Notes: generated from the sequence alone by a model not told the origin. DNA of 64,000 bases from Carallia brachiata (GCA_021464245.1 JADCRB010000162.1:2329476-2393475), one strand, 5' to 3'; positions 1 to 13,000 are shown, numbered from the stretch's first letter. Numbers and translations are program-made.

Positions 1-255
1 TACCTTAGGTGACGTTATTACGGCTCAGATATACAGCCGACAAGTCAAAATGCCCCAATTTTCCTGATTGGGGGTCTGATGAAAGAAAGAAACGTAGGGG
101 GTAGGGAAGAGAAGCTGAGAGTGCACGAAGGGAGGAGAAAATGGAGAAAATAGAGGAGTAGGACAAAAAGAGAGCAAGATATTAGATTTTCATGGCTGGC
201 CGGCAGGGTTGAAGGTCACCCCGCCGGCCAGCTAAGGCTGGTATGGTAAGAAACG

Positions 256-258
<3 letters not shown>

Positions 259-290
<32 letters not shown>
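259..290. repeat. (GA)n microsatellite
   Basis: An almost perfect run of GA dinucleotides, about 15 units, in otherwise single-copy sequence. It is a likely polymorphic marker. Confidence 0.9.
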
Positions 291-291
<1 letters not shown>

Positions 292-1380
292 TTCAAAAAC
301 TGTTGTATGCTTGGGATTCCTTGCCTGCTTCTTTTTGGCCAGAATTATAATCTAAATAAATAAACGAACCTAAATTAGTCCTTCCAATACTGGTTTTCCT
401 AGCCATTATTTTTTATTTTACTAGGGTATAATTCATGAATGTTCAGAATAGCATTTCATGATCGAGAAGTTGTTAGGAAACTAGAAAACTCAAAATTTAA
501 AAAGATCAAAACTTACAAATTGATTCATTAAAAATTTGAGGGCGCTTAAATTTAGAGTTTTTTTAGTATAATTACAATTTACCCTTATTTCTTCCATACC
601 AATACAATAATATACGTACTTACTTGGTTCACTCATTTCCAAGGTAAAAGGAGGAGGAAGGGGAGGCAGTAAGGTGAGAGAGATGTGACACCGATAAAGA
701 AGATATCGGGTTCTAACTATACTGCTACGTCAAATAGCTTTAATCTCACCTATACCTAGCATGTACAATGTCAATTTTAATTCTAACTCATAAAAATTAG
801 TTGAATGTTAAGTTTAGTAATAAATTTTGTGACAATTAACCATATAGATGAAGATTTAGCACCACACATTACCTTTGAATGTAGTGCCTAGGTGTTATAT
901 ATAAAGTATAACTAGTTGCATTAAATATGTAATTGTATTGAATTTTTTGGAAAAAAATTTTTAAAAGAAAATAAATTTTTTTGTTTTAGTGTATAATATA
1001 TAGGATTTACACTTTAAATTTTAAAGTAGCATAATTTAATTTTAAATTTTAATTATGTAATTTTTTTAAAAAAAATTTTCAAATTTTAAAGTAGTTACAT
1101 TTTGAGTGCAAACAGTTACACTTTGAAGGTGGACACCACCTCATTGCATAAACCACATCCTAACCATATAAACTTTAATTATGAATATTATTATTATTAT
1201 TTTAATCAAATAAAATGAGAAAATGTGGGTGATGTTTTGACAATTTTACTGAAAAAGATTATAATTGTACACAGAAAAAATATCAAATTGTTAGAGAGTA
1301 CACCCGTAATCTAATACTACCCTCGCTATGAACAAATTAATCGCAGGAAACATTATTATAATGAATATTATTATGAACAA

Positions 1381-1744
1381 ATTAGGTATAATGAACATTG
1401 AAGCACGAATACGCTGAAATATAAAGGTACTGCTCGTCAGACATGTGTCTGATACGGACACGCAACAGACACGCGGCGGATATGTGTCATACACGGTTAG
1501 AAGTGTCCGTAAAAAAAAATTTTTAAAAAAAAATTTGGACAAACGTGTCAGATACGGAAAGTATTAGGTATAATGAACATTGAAGCACGAATACGCTGAA
1601 ATATAAAGGTACTGCTCGTCAGACATGTGTCTGATACGGACACGCGACAGACACGCGGCGGATATGTGTCATACATGGTTAGAAGTGTCTGTAAAAAAAA
1701 AATTTTTTAAAAAAATTTGGACAAACGTGTCAGATACGGGAAGT
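1381..1744. repeat. 182-bp direct tandem duplication
   Basis: Two head-to-tail copies of a 182-bp unit start at 1381 and 1563. They differ only by a few substitutions and A-run length changes, so the duplication is recent. Each unit carries repeated GTGTC/GACAC-rich motifs. A degraded inverted match to the start of the unit (TGAAGCACGAATACG-like) occurs near 2190-2212. The duplication may therefore lie inside a larger non-autonomous DNA transposon of about 0.8 kb, which is an inference. Confidence 0.85.
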
Positions 1745-2485
1745 ATGAATGTCTGATACGTTACGGATACGCTTGAAAATTTTTATAATTATTTTTAACA
1801 AATAATAAAAATTTAAAAATTATAGTTTAATACTATCACTTGTCAGTGACTCTTAAAAATTTTGGACTTCAATTTATTTTTAATTTTAACAAAAAAATTA
1901 AATTAATTACAAATCTTATATTTCTATTTCGATACTCTACAACAAAAAATAAAGAAACTTACGATATGTATTTTGAATAAAAAAATCTCTAAAACTCATG
2001 ATAATTATAAAAATATATTTTTAGGTATTTTTAAATGAATAAAACTTATAAAATCATTGAAAAATATATATATAATGTACAAAAATTTTATAAATTTAAT
2101 TTTTTTTTCATATATATAGTCATGTTCGTGTCCTAATATTTTTAAAATTAATGTATTGTTATATTCATATCGTATTGTATCCATATCATCGTATCTATAT
2201 TTATACTTCATAAATAATAAACAAACGTTTTTTCTTTTCCTTTTTCTCTCTAACTCAATCAAGAAAAGGAATGTGCATGCCAAATTCTTCTTCAAGTGTG
2301 GACGTGGAAGTGGGAGAGGAAGTATTGTCAGGGAGGGTAAGAAATGGACAAAAAAGAGACCTTTGAATCGCTCGCTTTTGCCTCACATTCACACATCGGA
2401 CGGCACAATCGATGTAGGCACTTTTTTTTCAAAATTTATTTATTCATTAAAATTTTCCGTGCAGTATAATTTTGTTAAAACATAG

Positions 2486-2786
2486 GATTACTATGAAAAA
2501 TATTATTAATTTTATCTAAAAAAAAATAAATTTAGTATAATTTAATTTAACATAATAAATTTAACACGTAATAATTTTTATATGAATAGAATCTACCAGT
2601 TTTTATGACAAATTTATAAAAATAAAGTTATTTTGATAACATGATAATCGTATAAAATAATATCACATTATTAAAATAGATAAATTTTATTTAAAAAATT
2701 TTATAGTATACTAAATTGTTATTTTTAGTAAAATTAATGTTAAATTTATTATTTTAAAAAAATTAGTGATATTTTTATATATTAAC
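2486..2786. mobile_element. MITE-like element, copy 1 of a family seen again near 57.7 kb
   Basis: About 300 bp of very AT-rich DNA is clearly related to 57731-58056. Both share an internal segment with TAATAAATTTAACAC and CAGTTTTnATnACA motifs. The two ends are inverted versions of each other, with a TTAATnTTAAATTTATTATTTTA-like arm. No coding capacity is seen. This copy's termini are more degraded than those of the other copy. Confidence 0.6.
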
Positions 2787-3088
2787 ATTAAAATATGTTT
2801 ATATACACAAAAATATTTATAATTAAATTAATAAAAAACAAATTATTTATTAAACAAAATACGTGTTTACTTATATTGGTTAAGAATAAATTACATAATG
2901 CTGCACTTACTTTATTCATAACAAAGTCAGATTCGGACACTGAGATTTTGATTCGAAGAGTTTTGCAAGAAGGAGAAGAAACGAAAGTGAAATAACGTAG
3001 GACTTGGTAGTTGCGCTTGCGCGCCCAAGTCAATAAAAAGACGTAAAACGCACCGTCGCAAGCCCCCGGCCGCCGCCCCCTCCCCAAA

Positions 3089-6000
3089 ATGGCCATGTCC
3101 GCCTGCTTCTTCGCCGCCACCGTTCCTAACACCAACCACCCCAAACTCAATCTCCCCCGTCATTTCCTTTCCTCCGTTTCACCGCCCGCCATCCGCCTCG
3201 CCCTCCCCTCGCCGTCCCCGTCGCCTCTCTCCCTCCGCTTCCCCCACCGCGACAATTTGTTTTCTCTCTTCGTCCCTTCTGCCGGCGGAGACGATGGCGG
3301 CACTAACAACAACAACAACACTCCATCCGGCGGAGGCGGCGGAGATAACGATAACAATGACGACAACGATCATAGCGGGGATGAGAATGCGGAGAATAGG
3401 AACAGGAAGGAGGCATTGATGGCCTTGGCGGAGGCGAACAGGTCGCTGGAGAGCTTGCCAAAGGACTTGGCGGCCACGATCCGCGCCGGAAGAATTCCGG
3501 GTGCGGTTGTTTCGAGGTTTTTGGAGCTGGAAAAGTCGGGCCTTTTTGGGTGGTTGATGCAGTTCGGCGGCTTCAAGGAGAGACTGTTGGCCGACGATCT
3601 GTTTTTAGCAAAAGTCGGCATCGAGTGCGGCGTCGGCATATTCACTAAGGTTCAATTCTTATTTCTACTTTCTTTTTCTTTCTTGAAGATTGCTTTGTCC
3701 TGATGGGAATTTGCTCGAGAGAACAAAAAAAAAAAAATTGAATTCTTTCACTTATAAGCAAATTTTCTATTACCAATTTTGGTTTGCCTAATGTAAATTC
3801 CAAAGATGGATAATCTAGTGGCAAATGAGTTGAATTAATCTCTATGATATGCTTTTGAGGGAGATTGCAATGCTGATTTCTCCCATTTCTGGCTATTCTG
3901 TTTTTCTTTCCCTTTTTGACAAGAGTAGCGATATGTATCACGAAAACCGAACTATAAAATATCCCAAAATTTACGAAAATAAAAAGAATCATTAACTTTT
4001 GTAAGCACGTTAAACCAAAAAAAGAAAATAGTTAATAATTCTTTTCATAATTATAAATTTTAAAATGTTTTCCACAAACTGTGTCTTTCCTACCATTATC
4101 TGAAGTTGTTTTCAGATTGGAACTTCTGATTTAATGTGTCTCTTCCTTGCTGTTCTTTCCCATTGTCAAGACTGCTGCAGAATATGAACGTCGCAAAGAA
4201 AATTTTTTCAAGGAGCTGGAAATTGTTTTTGCAGATGTGGTATGACTCTTGTTTTTGTGATGTTGATATCATTGTTAGTATCCACCTCCGGTGGTTAATT
4301 GATGCCGATTTGTTTTATATAATTGCTATTTCCTTCCTCAATTTGAATTCAATTTCCTCTTAGGTGATGGCCATAATTGCAGATTTCATGCTTGTCTATC
4401 TCCCTGCTCCTACGGTGTCTCTCCGACCTCCTCTGGCTGTCAATGCTGGAGCTATTGCAAAGTTCTTCCATAGATGCCCCGATAATGCTTTTCAAGTCTG
4501 TTTTTGGAGTAAAGATTTGTGTTGGCTTGTAAAATTGAATTTCCGAGTAACGAAAAACCCTCACGATATATTGTTATTTTTGTCCTGTTTGCAGGTTGCC
4601 CTTGCTGGAAGTTCCTTTTCCTTTTTACAGAGAATAGGTGCAATAGTGGTAAGGAAATATTGGTAGATTGCCCGTAGTTAATTTGACTTGGGTTCTGCAT
4701 CAGGAATAACCTAATTATTATGCTTTTCTTGTACGCAGCGTAATGGGGCAAAACTTTTCGCTGTTGGCACTGCATCTTCACTGGTAATTCCAACTACTTA
4801 TGTTGTTGCTTGACTAGTTGGCCCTTTGGTTTCTCCCCTTTTTGTGACCTTAACTTGTGCTTTCAAGGATATGCTAGTGATAAATGAAAAGAAGTAAGCC
4901 AATTATCTCATTTATAATAATGAGTTTCAAAGGCTGTGCATTGAGACTGTTTTAGGCTGTTAGTGAGTCAAAGTTTTGGGCGACATGAGTTGATTGCAAT
5001 GAACCTATACTTTTAACTTTTAGAATTGGCTAGAAAGAACCAAAGGAGGGTTGGGGGAGGGGATAAAAAGTTTGTTCTGCTACTTCAATTTCTTTTCTGG
5101 AATAAATAGATCATTTAAGTGCATTGAGTTTTTGTTAATGGTGTTGACACTTTCCACAATAATGATCTGACAATACTATTTTCTAATTAACAACAACAAC
5201 AAAGCTTTAATCTGAAAATTGATTGGGATTGGCTGCGTGAATCTTTTCTCGGCTTGAGACCTAATCGTTCTAAGTCCTTTATATTCTCTAAGTAAGAGAT
5301 ATTAAATTAGAGGCTAGCCATACATGTGAATATTCTTGTTATAATATTATGTTCTATTTATGTGAAAAAAATCTCTTGATTAATGGTCTTTTTCTTCCTT
5401 TTTTTTCTCTCTAATTTTTTTATGGTCATTCTTTGGTTCGTTTATTGATTAGCATGCCACCATCTGTCTTAAGGTCCTTAATTTTAATTGGACTGGGATA
5501 GCATTGATGTGTTTTCTGTGATTTTAGGCTGGTACTGCTGTGACAAATGCCTTGATCAATGCACGGAAGGCAGTGGATAAGTCTTCTGCTGGTGAAGTTG
5601 AGAACGTGCCTATAGTGTCCACAAGTGTTGCTTATGGTGTCTATATGGCAATTTCTAGCAACCTCAGGTATGTTAAGTCCCTTGACTCAGTTTTTCTGGA
5701 TGTTCGTTCTTTTCTGATCTCTCTATGCTCAATAAAGCTGATAATGCAATGTTAGCATCTACATGCTACACTAATCATCTAGAAACAGCTAATATTCATG
5801 TGTGACCTCTAGCTAATGGAGGTCCAATAGAGAATATCATGGCACGGCATGTTAATTTTCCTAACTCCCATGATCCATCCTGCGTCCATTCGTTTTCTTT
5901 CGTCATTTTGGGAATGATGGGACTATCTGAATGTCAATCTCGTAGCTTTTGTATTGGGTTAAAAAAAGTAAACTTTATCCCTTAGGAAAATTGCATAACA

Positions 6001-6621
6001 TTTCCATTGTTAGATCTTTTTGATGTGAAGATTGCACGTTTGTTTGTCGTGCATAACATTCCATGTTCGAACCTACTTTCTTCCTACGTGTGGGATTTGA
6101 TATCAATGACCAATTATGCAAAACTATAACTATAAAAATAGAGGCAACCATTATTTTTTTTGGTTCCAAAAAATAAATACTAGAATTGTACAGTAATAAT
6201 TATTTTTGCTCCATTTTTGTCCTTTTTAGAGGAAAAGATGAATGGACATGCCAAAATATGTAATTGTGATCTCGTAAAGACTAGTGATTTTGTGGGTTCC
6301 TAGAAGTTTGTTGGAACTGTTACTCAGGGAGTAATTTTGTTGGACAGGTATCAAGTACTGGCTGGTGTTATTGAACAACGCATTTTGGAGCCATTGCTGC
6401 ACCAACACAAGCTCATGCTTAGTGCAATTTGCTTCGCTGTTCGAACGGGCAACACGTACTTGGGTTCATTGTTGTAAGTCTCCAACATGCTTGGCTTGTA
6501 GACATCTTAGAACTATGATTGCCTGTGGCAGGTACTCATTGTTTCCCTCAACAGGTGGGTGGATTATGCTCGACTGATAGGAATCCAGAAGGCTCAAGAG
6601 GAGCACAAGGCATTGGCTTGA
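3089..6621 (+). CDS. RETICULATA-related protein, chloroplastic (DUF3411), RER4-like
   Basis: Eight exons (3089-3649, 4171-4239, 4364-4495, 4595-4648, 4739-4783, 5528-5667, 6348-6473, 6555-6621) join in phase into a 397-residue protein. Residues 1 to about 60 are rich in Ser, Pro and Arg and look like a chloroplast transit peptide. Residues 67-97 are a Gly/Asn/Asp low-complexity linker partly built on (AAC)n. From about residue 110 the conserved DUF3411 domain follows, with landmarks WLMQFGGFKERLLADD, MAIIADFMLVYLPAPTVSLR, NLRYQVLAGVIEQR and LLWVDYARLIGIQ. It contains several hydrophobic membrane-associated segments. The family sits in the chloroplast envelope, and mutants show reticulate or pale leaves; its biochemical activity is not settled. 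All introns are GT-AG. The length matches Arabidopsis RER4 (about 386 residues as I recall). The family assignment is secure; the exact paralogue is an inference. Confidence 0.95.
5189..5309 (-). mobile_element. Degraded 3' end of an RTE-type LINE or its SINE partner, antisense in an intron
   Basis: On the minus strand this stretch reads GATTCACGCAGCCAATCC, then AAAGCTTTGTTGTTG, ending in a short (TTG)n tail. That matches the widespread plant 3' motif (GATTCA...GCCGACCCC...AAGGCTTTGTTGTTG) that I associate with RTE LINEs and TS-type SINEs. It lies in the large intron between exons 5 and 6 of the RETICULATA-related gene. The identification rests on remembered consensus. Confidence 0.5.
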
Positions 6622-8304
6622 GAGTTCCCCACATTGAGTTTACAAAAATGTTAGTTGAGTTCTTTCGATCAAGAAGAGCAGTTTTTTTTTTTTCCTTTTT
6701 TTGTTGTTTCTTTTTTTTTTTTCTTCTTATTTTTTCCCAGGGGGTTTTAGAGTGCTAATGAATTTATTGGTTTTGGAGAATTTTTATAAAACTTGAAATT
6801 AGATGATAAAATTGATATTTCACAGTAGTCTTGGTTTTCCCTATGATTTGGTGTTATCTTTTGTCACGTTTTTATTTTTTATTTTTTGTCTATCAAGAGA
6901 TTTGTGACTATATGATGGGGGTAACTTTCCCCCAACTCTAGGAACCATGCACAATGATTTCTTCCAATTTCTTCCAATACAGCAAACCATAGATTGATGA
7001 CATGGTTTTATTGGATTGGATAACCCAATAAAATTTGAGAAAGAGGATGATGATATTTTTTGAGGAGTAGGATTACATAATTACATTAAATAGCAGTACG
7101 TATTAATATAATTTTATCCATTGGTATTTAATTTCTTTAACAGTTTATATTATTTTGTTATTAATTTGAAGTCTCTTCTATAATGTCAAAATTTTTTCTC
7201 CTTTTTTAATAATATACTTCTATCATAATGTCTTGGAATCTCTTGAATACGTAATTTGTTGGAATCTCTTGAACCCGCAACCCTATTAACTCTATTTCCT
7301 TTCATTCGGTCTCTCTTATGCCTTAAAAAGATGTCTGAAAAAATTAAAATTAAAACTGGGTTCTATATTCCAAAGTTGTTTGTAAAGAGAGAACAAAATC
7401 CAAGTTTGTCTAAGCAACAAATTTTCCGCAAAAAGATGAAACAAAGATATTTTTTTGTAACTCTCAAAATTCACGTTCAAAATCCAAATATGATTGTTGT
7501 AAATATTAAGCATCCCGTGGATTCAGGTTTACGAACGTTTGCAAGGATTCTTCAGGGAGGCCATTGTGATAATCCCATAAATATTTGGCCTTAGAGAAAA
7601 GGAAAAATCCGATAATATTTATAGCCGGTTTATCTGCATCACTTTTTGGCCTTTTGTTTTGGGTCCATTGTTTATGTTCCTTTACCTACCTTTCGGTTTA
7701 TGAAGGTAGACGATAATCGATGGTTGATCTAGAACCCAAAAGCAGAATATTTCTAATTCATAAAATCTGACAGCAATTGGTGCTTGTTTTCATCAGTCAT
7801 TTGGCAGCCAAGCCAGTGCATCACATTAAGTTTCTGAGTGCAGGATTCTCATTTAATTTTTGAGAAAATGTTGTTATCTCATGTATAGTTGTTTTAAGCG
7901 GTATTTTAATTGAAACTGTAACTGATATTTTTAAAATAAAAATTGATATTTTTAAAATATTTATTATTTTTATATTTCAAAAACTATCAGTTTTGTTTCA
8001 AAAATATTAATTACAATTTCAACTAAGATACCATCTAAAACAAAAATATTCGAAACATATATGCTTGCTCTTAATTTTTTAGCATCTCGAAACTTTAATA
8101 TCTAACAAATGGTTGGAACTTGGAAGTTAGTCTGTTTTTTGTTTTTCGTTACCAGGAAGTACTACAATAACACCAAGTAATTTCATATTAGTTGAATGCT
8201 CAAGAAAATAAAAGTTGCATCTAAAAACTACCACAAAGAAAAAAGAAATGATAAAAACCGTGAAACACAAATAAAACTCAGGAACTCTGTGCTTCATGTT
8301 GTAT
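6622..8304. other. Intergenic space between convergent genes
   Basis: It contains the 3' UTR and terminator area of the RETICULATA-related gene, with T-rich tracts at 6680-6740. AT-rich sequence follows, with a fold-back MITE at 7891-8041, then the 3' UTR of the minus-strand glycosyltransferase gene. The 112-residue open frame at 7256-7594 has no recognisable domain and I do not call it. Confidence 0.6.
7891..8041. mobile_element. Fold-back MITE, about 150 bp
   Basis: The left arm starts GTTTTAAGCGGTATTTTA. The right arm, read in reverse complement, starts GTTTTAGATGGTATCTTA. The arms stay similar for about 45 bp, leaving a loop of about 60 bp, so the whole element can fold into one hairpin. 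There is no coding content. The flanking target-site duplication is not clear. Confidence 0.65.
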
Positions 8305-9936
8305 CTAAGCAATGACTTCATCTTTCGTGCATGACCTTATTATGATGCTCGTGACATCGGACTCCGCCTTGTGTTCAATGTCGCAGCATTCAACTGCACC
8401 AGCCTGAAAGAAGCAGAGAAAAGCCAACGATAGCTGACAGAACAAGGAAATATACCTGAAACTAATATTTCAACATCCAAGTCTATTGTTTGGTAACTGA
8501 AGATAAAGTTCTTACTTGCAATGATGTGTTTGCCGGCGAAAACACCCGAATTTTGGACAGGACATCAGCAGAATGGTTACCAGTAGCCGAACAAGGTGGC
8601 AAGTTGCGAGGTGAGGCACGAACATAAGTTGCAAGAATTTGATCCCCGGAGGTGTACTCCATAGACTCAAAGAAAAGTGCATGAGGAGCTTCACATGGAT
8701 TGTCAGTGAGCCACCTTGTATTGAACATGAAAAATGGCGGCTGAGCATTCCCAGCCCAAGGCTTGAATGTCTCAAGGGGTTTCCGGAGAATGCTTCGAGG
8801 GATTATGCTCTCATATACATGAGCAGAATAGCCCCACGAGACGGAAAAAGACCAGTTATTTTCCCTGAGGTAGCAGATGGTTTGTTGCAACGAGCGAGAT
8901 TGATCAAACTTTCCAGCTTTCATCAGATGGCGAGCAGACTCATACCGGTCCTTGGAGGGGAAAATAGGATCTACACAATCAAAATGATGCAGAGTGAGAA
9001 GAGGAGACTGCGGATGGGCTGATAGAAGGCCTGATATATCTCCATGCAGATCAATCTGCAGTAGCCAAAACAACTAGATTAGTAAGAGAAAATCAAAGAA
9101 GCTGCAGCTGATACCATTCCGTCAACTAGCAATAGTATGATTACCTGATGGATTCCCTTTTCAATGGTTAAAGCAACCCGAAGATCAGCCAAACAAGATT
9201 GTGCCATGTGATCACAGACAAACAAATATGGATATCTCTCAATGCATGCATCTAAACTATTTGACAATGCTTCCACCAATGGATAACTTAAAGCATATCC
9301 GGCTCCACCAAATCCCATGTCAAAGGAGAAATCGGCATTTGATTTAACGCTTTCTGAATTACCTCCTATGTAGAGGTACTTAGTGTGATCATACTTGCCT
9401 AAAACCTCCAGTAAGTTATCGACGAAGACAAGGGTGTCATCATCGCACATCATGAACCATCTCAGACCTTCATCTCCAAGTTTGTACATATCTAATATCG
9501 ATCGCACTAATCTCACTTGGCCAGGGTTCCTGAGCTCAGGATATATCCTCAACTTAGTAACATCGTCGCTGACACGAAAAGGCGGGGAAGTTGAAGGCCA
9601 AGGTAGGAATTCTTCTGTGGGCTCTTTGTCTAGAAAGACATATCCTCTAGTTACATTTGGTCGCCACCATGATTCAACGTATGCCCTTCTTTGTTTCCAT
9701 GTGTTCAAGGAGCTCACTATCAGAAATCCAATGTGACTAAGGTTGGTAGGAGAATTGGCGGTGGCACCGTTAAGGGAAGCTGGCCATTTGGGTTTAAAGG
9801 ACAAAATGTCTGATGATGGGTTGGCAGGACGGCTAAAGAAGAAAGCATAGAAGAAGAGGAGTACTACACTTGCAATAGTTACAGATTTGTATAAAGTTTC
9901 AGTTTTGGGAGGAATGTTTTCATTTTGTGGAGGCAT
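8305..9936 (-). CDS. DUF604 / GT31 fringe-like glycosyltransferase, tandem copy 1
   Basis: Three exons (9936-9145, 9055-8516, 8403-8305) give 476 residues. Both introns are phase 0. A short cytoplasmic N-terminus is followed by a membrane anchor at about residues 20-34, the type II Golgi topology expected of the family. The fringe-like domain has HIGFLIVSSLNTWKQRRAY, the metal/nucleotide-sugar-binding Asp triplet in FMMCDDDTLVFVDN (Asp165-167) and FGGAGYALSYPL. Exon 2 encodes the plant DUF604 half, with PLLTLHHFD, QQTICY, SVSWGY and FNTRWLTDNPCEAP. Such proteins are predicted beta-1,3-glycosyltransferases; the acceptor is unknown. The last exon encodes a Cys-rich 32-residue tail. The gene is paralogous to the one at 14446-16066, which has identical exon 2 and exon 3 lengths. 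Confidence 0.93.
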
Positions 9937-10814
9937 ATCGTGAAAGTGTAGAACTTGTTATTTTGCTCTTGTTTGGAGATTTGTATAACAAGAAGTGCCT
10001 GCCAAGTGATGGAATTGGAGGAATCCATAAAGACTCTAGTTAGTTTTTTCTGTTTCGTTGGGAGATGTAGGTGGGCCCTCTCCAGCCAAGTAGTTTTGGC
10101 ATCAAAATTTTAGTCTAAAATGTATACAGTATAGTACTATTTTTCTAGTAAATTGACTGTTTAGAGTCTATTTTAAATATATTTAAGAGATCCCTTGGCT
10201 ATTTATAAGACATTATTGTTGAAGTTTGTTTGTGGATATATCATTCTTCTAAAATATTCGTAATGCTTTAATTTGTGTTTTTTTTTTTTTATCATCTTGT
10301 ATGCTGTATTTCTTGGTCTTACTTTCTTTAAGACCATAGATTCTTTTGAGGGCAAATCCTGAAATGGCCTACGAAAAATATTTTCTTGTCGTCACGACTT
10401 GAATAAAATTATATAGACACGCTTATTAAGACACACAAAAAATATGCATTTAATTTAACAGTATTTAATAATTTATCTCTTTTTTTATTTTTTAAATTTA
10501 ATATATCTTTTATAATTTAATTTAATGATTCAAATTACTATATATCTACTATACTCTTTCAGTTGGATGCCCAAAAAATTATTCATTAGGATTTCAGTCA
10601 TCTTAATTTCTTTCGGATCCGAGCTTGTGTTTTTCTGGCGTTGCTTTTGCATGATGTCGTCAGATTGGCTATGAGGTTGCCACTAACAAGGGCGAGTGTA
10701 TTAAAATATGTTGGGCTAGTAATTGTCCCATTAATTAAGAAATATATAAGCAAAAGTTTACCTATGACTCCTCAACGTCATTATCGTAACCTGCCCAAAA
10801 GTTGTAGCGATTAG

Positions 10815-11124
10815 AGAGGATCGATTAATATTCAAATAGTCAGATCTTTTTATGACATGCAATCGTAGTCCGTATACCCCTACCTAAACGACGTATTGCG
10901 TAGCACTTTGTAGCAATTAAAAGCTTAGTAAGGTATGAGCCATTCTGTAATACTCAAATGTCAAAACCTTACAGAGGATCGATTAATTTTCAGAAAGTCA
11001 GATCTTTTTATGACATGCGGTCGTAGTCCAACCCCTACCTAAACGCTGTATTGCTCAGCACTTTGTAGCAATCAAAAGCTTATTAAGGGATCAGCCATTC
11101 TGTAATACTCAAATGTCAAAACCT
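10815..11124. repeat. Tandem duplication, about 158-bp unit
   Basis: Two copies begin with AGAGGATCGATTAAT at 10815 and 10973. They remain similar to the shared end CTCAAATGTCAAAACCT. They differ by substitutions and small indels, so this duplication is older than the one at 1381-1744. It contains no open frame. Confidence 0.85.
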
Positions 11125-11550
11125 AATTAACGAAGACTGAAAATGACTTTTAAAAATCCACTCAAAATGATAATTTAGAAACAAGTCGACGTGTTCTCTC
11201 ATGACCAACGATTGGGTGGTTGCTGAGATGACTAAAAATTATTACGCAGTAATAAATTTCACACTCAGTAATCAATGTAGTCTCCTATGACAAATACACG
11301 CTCGGTCCTACTGGTGCTCCGGTAGTACATCTGTCCTTTTAAAGGTAGTTGAATGAGATATTACAAATAGAGGTTCCTCTAGTTTCGACTTGCAGATCTG
11401 AAAAACTGATATACTTACGATAAATCTTTTTTTCCGTAAAAAAAAAGACTTTTAAAAACTAATATTTTTTATGGTGAATTTGTAATTAAATTCCTTAAAA
11501 TTTTAAAATATATTGCATTATTGATAAAATACATTAATATTTGTTATAAC

Positions 11551-12106
11551 TAAGGTTCTTAAAATCGAGATCATACATCAAATCGATTTGAAATGTTACA
11601 ATCGACTTGTAAAGTAGGATCATAAAATCATAAAATTCTACTAAAAATAAAGAAAAAATAAAAATTAACTAATTCTAATTATATATAACTCATAATTACA
11701 TATTTTATACTTATTAACTCAATAATAATAAGAAAAATTACAATAATTTTATTCTTAATAAAAGAAAAATAACCTCATCCCTCTTTATAATTGTTAGAAA
11801 ATAATTTTTTTAAATTAGAGATTTTTTTAATATTTAATTACTCATTTGCTTATATTTAGTATTTAAATTTAAATAAAAATATAATTTTTTAATTATAAAT
11901 AAGATGAGTTATAAATAAAAAATTTATAATAAAAGAAATGAGAATGGTTGAATCGGATCAAGATTTCATCGATTATATAATTTAAATAGAAACTCTATTT
12001 AAATTTTATTTTAAAAAAGATTCTATTACGATCTGAATCATAAATTTCATATATAATCGTAAGATTGTAAGATTTTACTGTTCGGATCAAAATTTTAATA
12101 ACCTTA
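11551..12106. mobile_element. Non-autonomous terminal-inverted-repeat element, about 556 bp
   Basis: The left end reads TAAGGTTCTTAAAATCG and the right end, in reverse complement, TAAGGTTATTAAAATTTTG. Both sides are bounded by GTTATAAC (11543-11550 and 12107-12114). Because GTTATAAC is a palindrome, it could be an 8-bp target duplication (hAT-like) or simply an extension of the inverted repeats to about 23 bp. The interior is AT-rich and non-coding. Confidence 0.7.
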
Positions 12107-12329
12107 GTTATAACATATCTTACATTTTTTCAATTGTATGACAAAGTACCGTATCCGAAAACATAAAATTATAAATAAAATTTTAAATAATATCAAATAA
12201 ATTATGTGTCTATTTTAACATTAGTTAGAGCTTATTTGAATTAATAAAAAAATTATAAAAAAATAATATATAATAATAATATATTTTTTAAAAATTTTTT
12301 TCCTTCTTATGTTTTTCTAATGCAAACCA

Positions 12330-12972
12330 ATGAAGTAAAAACTGGACTGGACCGGCCGGTTAAACCGAAAAAATCGGGAACTGGTCTTAGATTCGGTCCG
12401 GTTCAAGCCTAAAAATAGAATTCGGACCGGACCGGAAAAAACCAGTAAAAATTCGAAAAAAATCGGTCAAAAACTGGGAAAACCGACATAAAACCCGATC
12501 GGTTGAACCAGTTCAATTTAAACCAAAAAATTTTAAATTATAATTTGATTCAAAATTTTATTTAAATTATAATTAAAACTCTAATTTTAACTAAATATTT
12601 TAATTTAGTCCTCAATTGACTAAAATTTTCAATTTAATCTTTAAAAATTTAAAAATTAATATTTAATCGCTATTTATAAATATTATTTTTTCAATTAATT
12701 TTTATAAAGTATATTTTGTTAAATATATTAATTGTAATATCCTTAATGTATGTAAATATTAATATAATTTTTAAAATACACTTTATTTTAAATATTTATT
12801 ATCATTCTTATATAATATAACATTTTATATAATTATATAAGTTATATAAAAATTTAATTTTTATGTATTTAATATTAAATACCGGTTTAACCGCAGTTTT
12901 ACCGGTTGAATCGGTTGAACTTTGAACCTCTCAGATTTCTGGTTCAATGAACAGTTCGGTTCTGACAACCTT
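12330..12972. mobile_element. Non-autonomous element with ACCGGTT-rich ends, copy A
   Basis: An 11-bp direct repeat, AATGCAAACCA, flanks the element (12319-12329 and 12973-12983). Both subterminal regions are dense in CCGGTT/AACCGG motifs, and the right end is CGGTTCTGACAACCTT. An 11-bp target duplication fits Mutator-like elements best. The left terminus is degraded. The interior is non-coding and AT-rich. Confidence 0.7.
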
Positions 12973-13000
12973 AATGCAAACCAAACATAACATTAAAGCA

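Larger units (their letters stand above)
1..3088. other. AT-rich intergenic region and upstream region of the RETICULATA-related gene
   Basis: I see no supported gene here. The stretch opens with a moderately GC-rich segment and a (GA)n microsatellite, then becomes strongly AT-rich. It holds a 182-bp tandem duplication near 1.4-1.7 kb and a MITE-like element near 2.5-2.8 kb, listed separately. The last 100 bases before the gene turn GC-rich, as expected for a plant 5' UTR. Short open frames in this stretch have no coding character. Confidence 0.6.

Noticed and set aside
2156..2485. 109-codon plus-strand frame, and the overlapping minus-strand frame at 2005-2295
   Set aside because: They are low-complexity Tyr/Phe/Lys-rich translations of AT-rich repeat DNA, with no start context or homology that I recognise.
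7256..7594. 112-codon plus-strand frame in the spacer after the RETICULATA-related gene
   Set aside because: It has AT-driven Lys/Ile/Phe-rich composition, no domain, no splice signals and no conserved phrase.
8639..9736. Plus-strand open frames of 113-127 codons over the first glycosyltransferase gene, and the equivalent ones at 14883-15848 over the second
   Set aside because: They are antisense shadows of conserved exons. The minus-strand frames carry all the family motifs and proper splice sites.
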